64,000 nt of DNA, from assembly GCA_032622095.1 (NCBI GenBank), contig CP136067.1, forward strand, positions 248,001-312,000. The letters run 5' to 3'. This document shows, in pieces, positions 10,801 through 23,450 of this stretch. A program made the position numbers and the translations under genes. This DNA comes from Siphonodentalium dalli (taxonomy: Eukaryota > Mollusca > Scaphopoda > Gadilida > Siphonodentaliidae). The notes below the pieces were generated by a model. It was not told the origin of the DNA. It searched no databases and saw nothing but the letters and a program-made list of their open reading frames with translations. Every line of letters starts with the position of its first letter. The stretch's first letter is position 1.

Positions 10801-11598
10801 TTTCTACCTTATCAGAACAAAGTACATCCGCTAGTATATATTTATTTCCAGGCATAATCGGGGGTATAATATCAGTCCAGAAATGCTTCTATCCATTAAT
10901 ATTTATTTTATATCCATATTTTATTATATAATGCGATAATTAATGGGGCATATTCTGTTACCATTTTTAGAATTTTAGAAGAGTTATCAGTCCTTCCAAC
11001 AAGGAAAACATGTCGAGAACACTTATTTGCTCTCGCAATTCACAAGACAGGTGTGATTGCGCCTATAATATAATCGTGAGTTGGGCTTTTCTCAAACAAA
11101 ATGTCATTGTGTGATCGACCTATGTCCAGTTACACTTTCACATGGCCATAATTTTACTAAGATGGGAAAGGTTCTAAATATACCTTCAAATAGCTCAAAA
11201 TATTGAATCAACAGTGACCAGAAATATTTTGAAAAGAGGGACTAGTGCTAATTTTAGATCCCATGAATTAAAAAGAATTAAAAATACGGGTGTGAAAGCA
11301 ATCGCTCCTGTCTCCTGGTAAGGATTGAGTTATCACGCATGGTACACTCATAACAAACGCGAGCCATAATTGTCCCAAATTGATTATATGTCTATTTTAT
11401 ACCAAAAATTCAAAATAAAATCAATATTAATTGATGGAGTCATTTCCTGACAATGGACCTCGATTCATACATGTATGTGTTATTTTATACCCAGGAAACT
11501 ACATAAAACTTGTTATATAAAGAGATAGACCATCTTTAAAGTTTCCTTGGAGTAATAAACTATGAATTAACTCACATGTTCATCTTATTTCTAGGTAG
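10801..11598. other. Intron without recognised features
   Basis: AT-rich sequence ending in the acceptor 'cttatttctaggtag' before 11599. Of two adjacent AGs, only the second (11597-11598) keeps the reading frame open. Confidence 0.5.
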
Positions 11599-12411
11599 TG
11601 ATAAGGAGAGTACGCCAAATGTGACTACATTTGGGATGTCACCAAATAACCTGACTATGGGAACGAACCAGTATATGGAGCGTCATGGACTTCTAAGTGA
11701 AAACAGTAACAACAACAATGCTAATGAGACATTATTTCCATTAGACAAGACGATACAGCTGAAAGTAGATTATAGTGTTAATATTCCTGATATACCTATG
11801 AATGGGATGATAGCTAGTGATTCGATTCAGTAGATGAGGATAGATTTGCCACATCATCATACAAATGGGCTGGCGAGTGATTCGATTCAAATGATGAGGA
11901 TAGCTTTGTCGCGTCATCATGATTATCGTTATGGTAACCAGACGTCTCCTGTGAATAATTGTGTTTTTTCACCATGGTTAAAACAATTTCAGCCACGTGT
12001 TCCTCCTCAGCTGTTGATAAGAACCAATACTTGTCGCCACTGATGAACCGTGCTGGTGACAGATTTAATAACAGTGATGGCAGGTGGCAGATACCTGTGC
12101 AGCATGAAGATGATTCTCAATTTCAAGATCGTCGCTATGGCGATCAGCCACACCAAGGAAACAATACGCCATACCAACCTCATCGCTATGGTAATCAAAC
12201 TAAGTGGAGACCTGCTCCAGTGAGAAACGAGAATATCTATCCTGCCACAGATTCAAGTCCAGTCAGTGGTTGCTATGGCAACCAGGCTTATACAGCAACC
12301 ATTCCAATGAAGCATATTGGAAACATTAATCTGGTTCAGGAGGAGTACTACATGTTCAATGCTAGTCAAGAAGAGGACAATATCTTAGATATACCAAAAC
12401 TCAGTTACTAA
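11599..12411 (+). pseudogene. Terminal exon block with in-frame stop and frameshift
   Basis: Joined in phase from 9732 (Ser-Asp-Lys-Glu-Ser...). The first 78 codons are open and Asn-rich, then TAG at 11831-11833. The same frame reopens at once: the 20-residue unit containing 'ASDSIQ' is repeated in tandem (60-bp repeat at about 11813-11932), so the TAG replaces a sense codon present in the second unit. A frame change lies between about 11940 and 12000. From there to the TAA at 12409-12411 the protein has four 'YGNQ/YGDQ' motifs (from about 11927, 12135, 12185 and 12270) and ends '...MFNASQEEDNILDIPKLSY'. The conserved tail with a natural stop marks the true C terminus. A Gln/Asn-rich regulatory protein of unknown family. 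Confidence 0.6.
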
Positions 12412-12759
12412 AATTATTATAACTAACGTAGTAAATAGATCAAATATAACATGTATTTCAAGATGTATTCAGGGTTCCAGGCTAATTTTTTATGCCCGTT
12501 TTTTAAAAAACGAGACATATTATGTTATTGATCTTGCCGTCCATCCGTCCGTTTGCTTTGTTATCCGGATGATAACTTTAGATAGTCTCAACTGAATGGA
12601 ATGTAATTTGGTATGTGGGTTTATTAGCACAAAATACAGATGGACCAGGTAGTGTTCAATGCAAGCTATTGTGATATGTTGTGAGTGCGATAAATTATTT
12701 AATAATTTGGCCAATAAATGCATTAGAAAGTTAGCACAGTAGTACATAGCATCTGGGGA
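12412..12759. other. Sequence downstream of the terminal exon
   Basis: Probable former 3' UTR followed at about 12488-12620 by a short hairpin-tandem-like piece: 'cccgttttttaaaaaacgag', then 'ccgtccatccgtccgtttgc', then a 'gtatgtgggtttattagcac' unit resembling HT1. No convincing AATAAA site assigned. Confidence 0.4.
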
Positions 12760-13003
12760 TAGTGCTGGGCGGTATTTCGGTATACCGATTATAATCGGTA
12801 AGATTTTCAATACTGTTACCGCCATTTTTTTCCGTAATCGGTAAACCTTGAAGATGGTATTATCAGGGTTACAGCTCATACCGGCCCGTTACCGGGTACT
12901 TTGTGGTTCACCTTTATTGGAATACAAAGAAACTACTTGGTTTCTTTGCACCATAGTTATCATTCAGTTGAAAGAAACTGTTCATTCTTATGTCACTTTT
13001 TAT

Positions 13004-13690
13004 GTTTACCCATACCATAGTATGGTAAACATAGTGTCAACGTCCGGATTGACCACTCGTCGTTAGTCCGTCCGTCTGTCGTCTGTCCGTAGACACTTTA
13101 CGCATGGTGCGATAACTCAAACATTTTCTATCCGACCGGAACCAAATTGTGTATATGGGTTTCTCAGCCCAAAATACAGATCAAGTTCGAATATGGGTTT
13201 GATCCGAGGTTTTTATACGGAGTTATGGCCCTTTTTCGACTTCCAATTCATGCATGCTGTCATAACTCAAATTATTTTTATCTGATCGGAACCAAATTTG
13301 GTATGCGAGTTTCTCAGCCCAAAATACAGATCGAGTTCGAATATGGGTTTGATCTGAGTTTTTTATACGGAGTTATGGCCCTTTTTCGACTTCCAATTCA
13401 TGCATGCTGTCATAACTCAAACAATTTTTATCTGATCGGAACCAAATTTGGTATGCGAGTTTCTCAGCCCAAAATACAGATCGAGTTCGAATATGGGTTT
13501 GATCCGAGTTTTTTATACAGAGTTATGGCCCTCTGACATAGAATTCATGCATGCTTCGATAAATCAACAATTTTTCAATTTATAGGAATCAAATTTGGTA
13601 TGTGAGTTTCTCAACTCAAAATACAGATCGAGTTTGAATATGGGTTAGATCTGACATTTTATACCAGAGTTATGGCCCTTTTTCAACTAA
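13004..13690 (+). repeat. HT1 hairpin-tandem element, copy 1
   Basis: Starts with the hairpin GTTTACCCATACCATAGTATGGTAAAC arms at 13004-13030, followed by a 'gtccgtccgtctgtcgtctg' microsatellite-like stretch (13064-13087) and then four copies of a 150-bp unit starting 'gataactcaaa' at 13111, 13261, 13411 and 13558. Each unit ends in 'gagttatggccct'. Units 2 and 3 are nearly identical; the last is shifted and eroded. The 129-codon ORF here is a reading of the array (150 is divisible by 3). Confidence 0.85.
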
Positions 13691-14075
13691 GAATTGAACA
13701 GATAACCATAGCAGTCTACAACTAATTGATTACCAGTGGTATCACTTTAGCTCTGTGAGAGACAAACAGTACATCTGTATTATTGATAATTAGAGTTATT
13801 TTTAGCCATCAGTGTGAGGCTTAACCAGATATACTTTTTTGAGAGATAGGACACTGGCATATAGGCTGCAGCTCTATTTAATTAATTTTCAGTTTTTTTT
13901 TCACTCTTAGTCTGGGTTTCTGAGGTCTCTATGCCAGGAAAGATGGGAATAAATTGTGTTTTATCACATATTTTGTCATGTTTGTCCAGTGTTTCACAGA
14001 CAAAAAAATCAAATGCATGCCCATGCTAGTGGAGATGGGGAAATTGATACTTACCCACAAATGACTATTTTTTAT

Positions 14076-14265
14076 GTTTACCCATACCATAGTATGGTTA
14101 ACATAGTGTCAACGACCGGATTGACCACTCATCGTTAGTCAGTCTGTCTGTCTGTAGACACTTTATGCATGGTAAGATAACTCAAACATTTTCTATCTGA
14201 TCGGAACCAAATTTTGTATATGAATTTCTCAGCACAAAAGACAGATCGAGTTCGAATATGGGTAC
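14076..14265 (+). repeat. HT1 element, copy 2, truncated
   Basis: Same hairpin (14076-14102), same 'acatagtgtcaacgaccgg' and 'gtctgtctgtctgtagacac' stretch, and the start of one unit ('gataactcaaacattttcta'), ending after about 90 bp of it. Confidence 0.8.
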
Positions 14266-14390
14266 TAATGGGTCAGCAGTGAGGTGTTTATCTTGATGGC
14301 TGTTGTGGGTAGAATTTGATACATTATTATTGTAAACTTAAATTGGAATCTCTTGACCAAGTATTCCATGTCCAGGTCACCTTTTCACAT

Positions 14391-14471
14391 TTAACCCAAG
14401 GCTGTGGTGGTGCATCATTACAGATCCTGTTCCAGTGCATTCTCTTATATAAATGTGAGTGACCCATAAAT
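14391..14471 (+). mobile_element. TA1 fragment (left end)
   Basis: TTAACCC at 14391-14397, then 'cagatcctgttccagtgcat' and 'tctcttatata', as at the left end of the 27537 copy. The rest is missing. Confidence 0.55.
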
Positions 14472-14571
14472 TCCAATAATTTGTGTTATGAACATTGTCT
14501 ACAATAGTACATAACAGTATACTCTATAGTTCAACATCAAAACTCTCATTTATGATTCCGATAAGAGTAAT

Positions 14572-14628
14572 TTACTATCGCCAAGGGATGGGTTAACATC
14601 TGCCGATCGTGATCAGCCTCTCGTTTCC
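14572..14628 (+). repeat. Short dispersed repeat with GCCGATCGTGATCGGC core
   Basis: About 55 bp ('tatcgccaagggatgggtta', 'acatctgccgatcgtgatc', 'gcctctcgttt') that recurs in the same orientation at 19178-19232 with few changes. The core is a near palindrome. Nature unknown; possibly a shared terminus of two insertions. Confidence 0.6.
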
Positions 14629-15599
14629 TGATTTCATTTGCCAAAAAACGCATTCCTTCGCTACCGGGGACAAAATCCAGACTTGTTAAAGATGAATTCA
14701 TGGTTCCAAACCTCAACAACAACAGCATACACCTATTAACCACTTTCGCGTTAATTATGAAGAAGTGTTGTTCCCCAAATGAAATTTCTTATACATTTAG
14801 CGTTCCTCCAGACCATTTGACCTACATGTGCGATATCCAATTACGGCATAATGGTTTTTAATTTATTTTCATTTATTATTATTTTGGGAGGGGTAGTGAT
14901 GCTGTGAGGTCCGTAAATTGATCGAACAATGATCGAATTATAAAGAGCACGGTACCTATTCTGATATATAAGTCACAGGGCAGCGTTTAAAATGACATTG
15001 GAGGGGAAATTATGTCACTATATATTCACCAGTGATTAAATTATTTAACTACATGTATATATGCAGTCTTGGTGCGCATGCATGCAGTTCTGAGAGTGTA
15101 GATCCGTACCACGCATGTGTGAGTCTGTGTTGCATTTCACGAGTAAATACGCTGTAACACAGCTCAACACCAGTTCCTCTCTACCATGCAGGGCAGTTAC
15201 TTATACTTAGACACTTATAATACGTATGTTACCTTCCATAACCAGAAGGTATCAACCGAAACCCAATAAAAGAAACAATCAGCCCAATCTGATAAAAGTG
15301 TCGCAACTCTGTTAAACGTGAACGGCCGGTTTCAATATTGAAGTTGACCTGCATTTTGTGGTATTGAACCTACATACCATATTTCATTCCATTTAGTTCA
15401 GTAAAGTTATCATCTGTAAATGGCATATGAATAGAGATCATGCAGACGGGCTCATTATGTATACGGCGCATTATGTATACGGTTTGATCAAAAATGTAAT
15501 AAAGATGCTTTGAGGGTACCAGGCTATATTTTAAGAAATAATTAAATTTTTTATTTAGGTTCAAGTGTATACAAGTAATATGTTAATAACAATACCATC
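14629..15599. other. Unannotated stretch
   Basis: AT-rich; no ORF with coding character. The 64-codon - strand ORF near 15370-15564 has no supporting context. Confidence 0.45.
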
Positions 15600-15965
15600 T
15601 TATTAGATATTTTTAGGTTTACTTTATATACATGTAATATTTTGTATATTTCAACATTTTTTTCAACAGAACGAAGCAGCTAGAAAACTGTGGTAAATCA
15701 CATTTGTTTCATGTTGTTGTTGTAACTGGAGGTCTGGCATCTTGAATACATTGTTTAATTGGGCGCATAAAATTAGATATGTTTAGGTTTAGTTTATAAG
15801 TAATATTTCGTTTCCAACTTTTTTTTTCTTCACTATACAAAGCATGCAGAAGAAAACGGCGTTAAACCACATTGTTTATGTTGTTGTTGTAACTGGAGGT
15901 CTGGAACCCTATACATTGTTTAAATGGGCGCATATAATGAGATTGCATCATGCGCATTGCGAATA
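15600..15965 (+). repeat. Tandem duplication, 167-bp unit
   Basis: 'ttagatatttttaggttta...gttgttgtaactggaggtct' occurs at 15603-15735 and again at 15772-15902 with about 167-bp spacing. Both copies end near 'cattgttt..atgggcgcat'. Confidence 0.7.
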
Positions 15966-18900
15966 AAAGGCTCACACTAATGTTATTGATGCCTGATTCA
16001 TACTTAATAGAATTCCACACCTCAATTGCGAAATTACCACATGATCTTCATGAATTTATATACTAATAAGAGTCAGTCCTTTTGTGGATTATCTAATCTG
16101 TGTATTATAAAGTTAAGCTTTTGGATTGACGTGGTACTTCACTGATTTATTTTGCTCAAACGAAATATCACAAGGACGTGTTGGTGTCGCTGCTTCAGAT
16201 ACATGTGTATGATTGCTAGATCTGCCTTCCATAGAAAGTCACGTGTGTAATCTTCGTGACAACGATCAACCTCGTGTTCTAAAAATGTCGACCCCCGAAA
16301 CCACGTGTTTGGTACTATTTGTTAGAGATATGATGATCATACCTCACTAATATGAGACTTTTATTCGATTATGTTGATATAATCGGATACACACATTATA
16401 TTTAACACAATTTTATATAATTAAAACTTTAGAATCGGTATAGTATAAAAACTGTAAGTTTGGAGAAATTGTCCTAAAACTCTATTCAGATGCTGAAATA
16501 AGTAGAATGGTCTTGTCCTATGATATCTATCTAATATATTTAACCCATTTGGGTCGGTAAAATAGTCAATAATGTATTATGAAGACTTTGAATATATGAA
16601 TATATAGGTGTGAATTACATAATTTACCGAAATCAACCCTTAAATAGAATTCATCCAAGCTGTGTTGACTTAAATAGAATTCATCTGATCAGCACCAAAT
16701 TTGGTACATATGGTCCTGACCCCAAAATAGAGATCAAGTTCGAATTTGCTATATTTTAACAGAGTTATGGCCATTTATAATTCAAGTAACTGATAATGTA
16801 ATTAATGCCTGTGAAGAGAACTCATCACACAGATCCTGTCTTATTGGTTTTGTTCCCCTGGACACTAGATACAGTGTACATAGATAGCATGCATGTGGCT
16901 AGCAGAGTCTGTTGATAAAATCTTCAAAACTGTGATTGATGACTCTGGTCCAGTTCTGTTTTCTGTGCAATATTAAGTTAACCCCTTTTGTTGAAACAGG
17001 TTCATGACATTAGTTAATTTACTGTCTATAAGACGCATATATATTCTAAAATAATAAATTGGAATAGTCCATTGTTAATTTGTAGGAAAGTTTTACAGAC
17101 ATTGTTGTTTACAGACACTGTTGTCTTATCTTAGAAACAAATTAATCCACACATTCATGATGTCATTGAAAATGATTAACCCTCACAACACATCATATGG
17201 TTTTGATGCTTTCATTGATCATTCTCCTATTCTATGTCCAGATTGATGGTAATCCACTTTCGATTTGTATGGATTTGGGATTAAAATTAAACCATTTCAT
17301 AGACACATATTATGTGATAGACAGATATAATATTATCCCTTTCACTTTTAGCCAGGTTTATTAAGGGTTTCAATAAATTAGCAATTGAATATTCATCATT
17401 AGAGGAAATGTCTTATTTTGAAATTCCCTCAATTGCATTTGGGCTCCAGGATAATATTAAATGTGCTGGTATTCTTATTGTATGGGTTTCTAAATCCAAT
17501 GACATGCTTTTTTATAGACTTTTTGTGTTCATCAGTTCAATATTTTGGGTAAGATTAACCCCATTCTATCCGATTTCATAACTCAAATATTTCCATTGAT
17601 TATGTTTATAGTTCTTGGCATAGTTTATGATAACACACCCCTAACCTGCATAGTGAGGGTCATTTAGTTTATTTGCTTAAAAATATTAACATCCTCCACC
17701 AATCCTGTTGACACAATGTGATAACTAAATATTTTTCACATGATCACTATATAAATAATTGCATCCATGTTAATGATGACACATTCTTCACCTGTATAGA
17801 TTTTGGTATCGATTGAATGGTTTTGAAAATATTAACCATAACTTTAATTATATTTCCACTGTTTACATACATTATATCTTTCCAATGATCAGCTTAGAAG
17901 AAAATTAACCCACCCCATTCCATAGTCATACAGTATGCTATCCAATGTAATAACGAACCAAAGCCGGACGCTTTGGGTCGTAGATAGACTATATCTGATT
18001 TTGTGACGTCACCAATTATTATCTAATACGATGCTATTGTTTTGAATTTCGGGGAGCGCGAATGTCGCACAGTAGATCGGTGGGCTTAAAGCATTAATGT
18101 CATAATCGGCTGTCAAGAGGCCAACCCAAATCAGTCGACGTGCAACATTCTCCTATTTATATAAACGTCATAAAATCATTTATTTGTTTTTATTTATACG
18201 CGAAAGTAGGTCCATAATGAATTTCTAACGGGTCTACTCAGGCGCTCTACTGGATCAAGTCATCGGACCCTAGGAAATTTTAATATTTTTAAAAATAAAC
18301 TAAAAGCACCACAACTCAACATGATCACTGTGGAGACTATACCGTGCGAAAGGAAATAAGATAATATTTAATATGGATTTGATTGTTGTCATAAGTCTGC
18401 ATACTTACATGCATCTGATAATCCATATATATCCTATTTTCTTGAATAGAATGAAAACGCATACTTAATTATAAACAAAGCAGAAGATACATTCAGTTCC
18501 ACGCGAATTCGGTCAATGGTGAAAGTTACACGATGACGTCGTTTGTCGACTATCGTTGAAATCGACATGATGGCATGTTAAATTACGCTTGCGTATGATC
18601 ATATTAAATCTAATATTTTCAATCTGACCAATCTCATATCCTACCTCTAGCTATCTGAAAATTATATCCAATCATTATCAATCATTTTATACCCAGGTCT
18701 ATACATCCCTCACTTGTAAAGTTGTTCAGGTATTGATTGGTTTTTGAATGGGAAATAGTAACCCTTTTCTCCCATCTAAATGATCCCATGAATTTTTAAT
18801 ATGCAGCTAACACAAAACATAATAACAAAAAATAACAAAAAAAAAACATAATATGTCTCACATTCCAATGTAATAAGCAAATAAATGGAGTGCTATGATG

Positions 18901-19177
18901 TTTATCTACTTAACTATTTTGTCTTTAACTGCTATGGTGCTTCTCTCTGACTATGGATTGAGCTTAATTAGCTTTATCACTCTATAAGACATATCTCTGT
19001 TGGAGTCACCTAATAGGTTGAAATCGAATGCCACAACCGTGTTCCTATTGTGTTTATGTGAGCAAGCTGTCCAATAAGTCTGATTCCACTTGTGACCTTA
19101 ATAGTAAGGTGTGAATTGTTGAAACTTTTGCACTCATGAAAAGGTTGGTATAAGAATTTATTAAAATAGCTAATCGG
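15966..19177. other. AT-rich stretch with only old repeats
   Basis: No gene seen. One HT-like unit lies at 16680-16780 ('catctgatcagcaccaaatt ... agagttatggcc'). From about 17160 to 17950 there are weak, irregular echoes of 'gattaaccc...cat' suggesting an old decayed array. The rest is unassigned. Confidence 0.45.
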
Positions 19178-19349
19178 TATCGCCAAGGTATGGGTTAAAC
19201 ATCTGCCGATCGTGATCGGCCTCTCGTTTTAAGTTTGATCATGCAGTTTACTATTTTACGATAATGATCCCACAAGTGTCCGATCATTGCTACCTAGCGC
19301 ATTTAAATAGTTTCTGCCATTTAGTTGGCAAGCAGAGTCTCCTAATTTT

Positions 19350-22300
19350 TGAGTGTTCAAACCGAATGATTGGCGATTACCACAATACAACAGGGGAACA
19401 CCCCGACATTTCTACTCATATTCCTAGTTTTTTGTACCTCCCGTGCCTGGCCTAAGTTTCACTGGAAAATGGCTAATTTTAATAAGCGACCTGCCAATCT
19501 CGACCGGAAGCGCCGCCATTTTGATATGACGTATTTGTCCCCGCATGTTTTTCCAGCATTGCTATCTATTTTCGATTCGCAATGCCTGTTTTTCTGCTAT
19601 ATCTTATTTGTCCCTGTGAGAACAATGGTCCCTGCGTGTTGACAATAATTTGGTGATTATTTTAAAATTGCATCTATAGTACAAGGGGGGGGGGTAGACA
19701 GGAACATAATAATAATAATATAATAATAACTAATTAAGTTGAGATGCCTTTGTATTTCAAGTCTATATACGGTAGTAAAATGTATGATTGTCTGTTTCCA
19801 AAGCATGTGCTGAATATATTTCTCTCTCATAGAATATAGGAATGGTCGACCACTATTAGTCCATGTCAATAATTTCTACTCTGGCTACGCACGTAGAGAT
19901 TATATTCCACCCTTTAAAATGTGTGAACTGTGTTTAATGTTCTGATGGGGAACTTCATAGCATTCAACAAACAAAGCAGGGAATATATTTCTTTGTTAAT
20001 GTACATGTTCCTTAATCATCTATTTCACAGTAGGGGCCATGGTACCCGGAAGAAATTCCATGACTGTAAGGGATCCATATACATACATAATCAGAGTAGA
20101 CATTCATGACATGCATTTTACCAGACACAATGTGGGGGGGTGTGAATATGGGTGTGTCAGGCCGGGAAAATGGGTAATGAATTTTTTTTCCTACACTGAA
20201 ATTTACTGACGTTGTCCTTTATTAATCTTATATATAGACTCATATATATCATTTAGAACACATTTAACTCCATGTGGGCCGGGGTCTATATATGGTCTGA
20301 GGTTCCAATAGCGGTATAAATGCAAGCATTCTGGCAAACATTACTCGATGTTGCCAAGTTTGTGCTTGCTATATCACTTGATAAAGTGCGTTTGCCTATA
20401 CATACATGTTTGTGTTATTTCGTTGGTGTACTAGCTGCCACTGTTAAGAACGTGGGCTAACCGTTATACATGACTAAAGCAATATTATGTCGGCATTATC
20501 ATGTCTATGTATGTTGTTGTCAGTCATTGGAATCAATGATTACACAAAAAAATAATTATATATTATACCCCACTTATAATAGTAAGATTACAGTTAGGTC
20601 ATGTACGGTGCTCATGACAATGTGTCAAACCTGTTTCGGTGTTAATTGGAGATTTTACCTCATTAATAAAACTCGATATCGTGGTCAACATTCATGGGAA
20701 GATTGTTGGGCAGATCGAAAATTCAAACATGAGTCAGAATGAGTGAAGGTTTTATTGAGTAATTTATACGTGGCGGTGAAAGATGGGTCGAATTGATACC
20801 TTTATATTCAATAGATATCTAGGTTACCTAACTTGTTCTTATATATTTTTAACAGGCGATATAATTTTTTTAAATTAATAATAAAGGCATGGCCTGACTC
20901 AGTTATAATTGTCATGGAACCTCATTGGCATAATATGGCTGAAGGGGTAACTCTCACAAAAAAAAGTGCTGAAGGGTACACAGGATTTGAAATTGTGCTG
21001 AAGAGTACACATGTTTTTCTAAATGACGTTTAGTTTTCGTGACTGTCATGAGTTCTGTAATTAATTGTTACATTCCAATGAACATTAAAATCAATTGAAA
21101 ACAAATATGATGGCCGCCAGACTTTCAGAAACACACTTTAATGAACGGTGTTAGTGCAGACCAGAAACCCTGTGTACCCGTGTGTGCCCTTCAGCACATC
21201 TACAAACCATGTGTACCCTTCGGCACCTTTTTTGGTGAGAGTGATCCCTTCAGTCATAATATGGCTTTAGCCCCATAAAACTATTAGGCCCGTGTGAGCG
21301 ACAGGCGTACTACAGACACACGGAGTAATTATAATTATAATGCAAAATGTAAACATGGGGTTTAATCCATGTAGTACCAACTCGTCCTTCCAGACATCAA
21401 ACCCTAGTTTCTAGCCGCATACAGTACTGACAGGCCCCGGACCTCCAATCAGTCACCACATTGCTACACAATACACACCTACAATATTATTTCACACCCA
21501 AGGAATGGATCTGATGTTAATTCCAGTGGCAATTTCGAGTTATATTTGCCAGAATGCTTGCATTTGTACCGCTATTAGATCCTCAGACCATATATAGACC
21601 TCCAACATGCAGTTAAATATGCTCTAAATGATAAATATTCATGTATATAAGAGTCTATATACCATTAATAAAGGACAGCATGAGTAAATTTCAGCGTAGG
21701 AACCTTGAAAATTGCACTACTCACCTTTTCCGGCCCGACACACCCACCCACCCACCCGCCTTGTGTCTGGAAACAAAATGTGAAGACCCCCCCCCCCCCC
21801 CCACTTGCCAGGGAGGTTATATATTTGGCTAGTTCATTGCATGTCATGAATCTCTACTCTGACTACGTCCGTATAGAGCTCATAATTCACCAGTTCAAAT
21901 CATGTTCATGTTCTCACAGGGAAGTTTAAACATTGATAAAAACATTGCAGATAATATATAATGCGTAGGTAATAACTGTTCCTCCATAATAATAATGTAC
22001 CGGTATTCCACAGTAAGTGTAGGTCCCAGCTCGAGATTGCATGTCTGATGAGCCAAGTCTGATTTGCACCCATTACAGTTGTGGAATTTCTTCCGGGTAA
22101 TCAATGCATGTGTATTGCGATATCGACTCACAAACGTGGCAAAAAAATCATGCAATTTGGAATTGGTACCATGGCCCCGACTGTGAAATAGATTATTAAG
22201 GAACAAAAATATATTCCCTGCTTTGTGTGTTGAAATGCTATGAATTAGTTCGCCGTCAGAACATAACAAAGTTCCCATATTTTAAACGGGTGGAATATAA

Positions 22301-23450
22301 TATATACGAGCGTAGCCAGGGTAGATATTAACGACCATTCCTATAGTCTATAAGAGAGAGAAATATATTCACCACATACATGCTTTGGAAACAGACAATC
22401 ATACATTTTACTACCATATGTAGGCTAATTTATTATATTATTATTATGTTCCTGTCTAAACCCCCCCCCCCCCCCCTTGTACTATAGATGCAATTTTAAA
22501 ATAACCACCAAATTATTGTCAACACGCAGGGACCATTGTTCTCACAGGGACAAATAAGATATAAATAATGTTTTGCCAAATTAAAAAAATATTTGCCAAA
22601 TTTAATTGCACGTATAATTGGGAAATTATCGTGTTTTTATCTTTGTTAAAAACTAACCACAGACACGGGTAAAATTAGCTAATAGAAAAGCAAGTTAGTG
22701 TTATTAATAAATATCAAAGTAGCAATAAATATATAAGCGACACCTGCCTGCAAACTACATTTAATGTTGCTACACAGACATCGAGCATACATATTATTTG
22801 GCCTTGTACTACTGCTGAAATCAACGAGCCATAAATTAATCTGTCATTTACAATCGGCTGATTAACATATTGTCTTATACTCGCTGGTAATATAACGCTG
22901 ACATCATGAATATGTGCCATATAATGCATTGTTACAATAACTACACCCGTCCATAATCCAAATGAACAAAGGGAGGGTTAATTTTCAAATCAAATTAATA
23001 ATTACCTTTTTGCGGTATCTACATTGAGATCATGTTACAAAGTACTTATAACAGCCTCAATGAAAAATTAGCTGTTTGATGAAAGTTTGATTATGACAGA
23101 AAGATGAGATTACCATTTTGTGAAAACTAAAGAAGATTACATATAACTGTCGACATAACACTGCTACATGTAAATTTATAGATTTCTTGTTTTGGTTTCC
23201 CATTGTGTTGTCTGTAATTCGGCACACGTAACGATTAACCCACGTTCAATGTTTTATGACCAGATAGTTCACATCCTCTAATTAAAAACTCACTTGCCAA
23301 ATTTTTTACCAAATGAAAATATTTTTTGCCATTGGCAAATTTGGCAAGCAGCAGTGCGAACCCTGGTACGTTATACTTGTAATAGTTATGTTACGCACAT
23401 GCTGTTCTCCTGGCGTATTGCAATAATCGCCAACCAAACCGAATGACATT
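19350..23450. repeat. 4 kb imperfect palindrome (inverted duplication)
   Basis: The left arm (about 19355-20345) and right arm (about 21535-23450) are inverted copies: 'aaccgaatgattggcgatta' (19359) vs 'taatcgccaaccaaaccgaa' (23427); 'gtgttgacaataatttggtg' (19637) vs its complement near 22510; a poly-G/poly-C tract at about 19685 vs 22460; 'tgcaagcattctggcaaa' (20321) vs 'tttgccagaatgcttgca' (21545). The central 1.2 kb contains a shorter inverted pair, 'cataatatggctgaagggg' (20929) vs 21245-21263. The right arm carries about 0.8 kb absent from the left (about 22565-23370). No coding capacity found. Confidence 0.8.
22565..23372 (-). mobile_element. Possible insertion in the right arm of the palindrome
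   Basis: This stretch is missing from the otherwise matching left arm. It starts near 'tttgccaaattaaaaaaata' and ends 'ggcaagcagcagtgcgaaccctgg'; read on the - strand that end begins CCAGGGTTCGCACTG, resembling hAT-type or other DNA transposon termini. 'tgccaaat' motifs recur near both ends. I could not find a matching inverted terminus or target duplication. Confidence 0.3.

Noticed and set aside
13147-13536. 129-codon ORF with internally repeated peptide
   Set aside because: The HT1 unit is 150 bp, divisible by three, so an open frame persists by chance; the other HT1 copy does not preserve it.
20925-21263. Coding exon on either strand
   Set aside because: The open stretches are part of an inverted pair inside the 4 kb palindrome, with no splice context.
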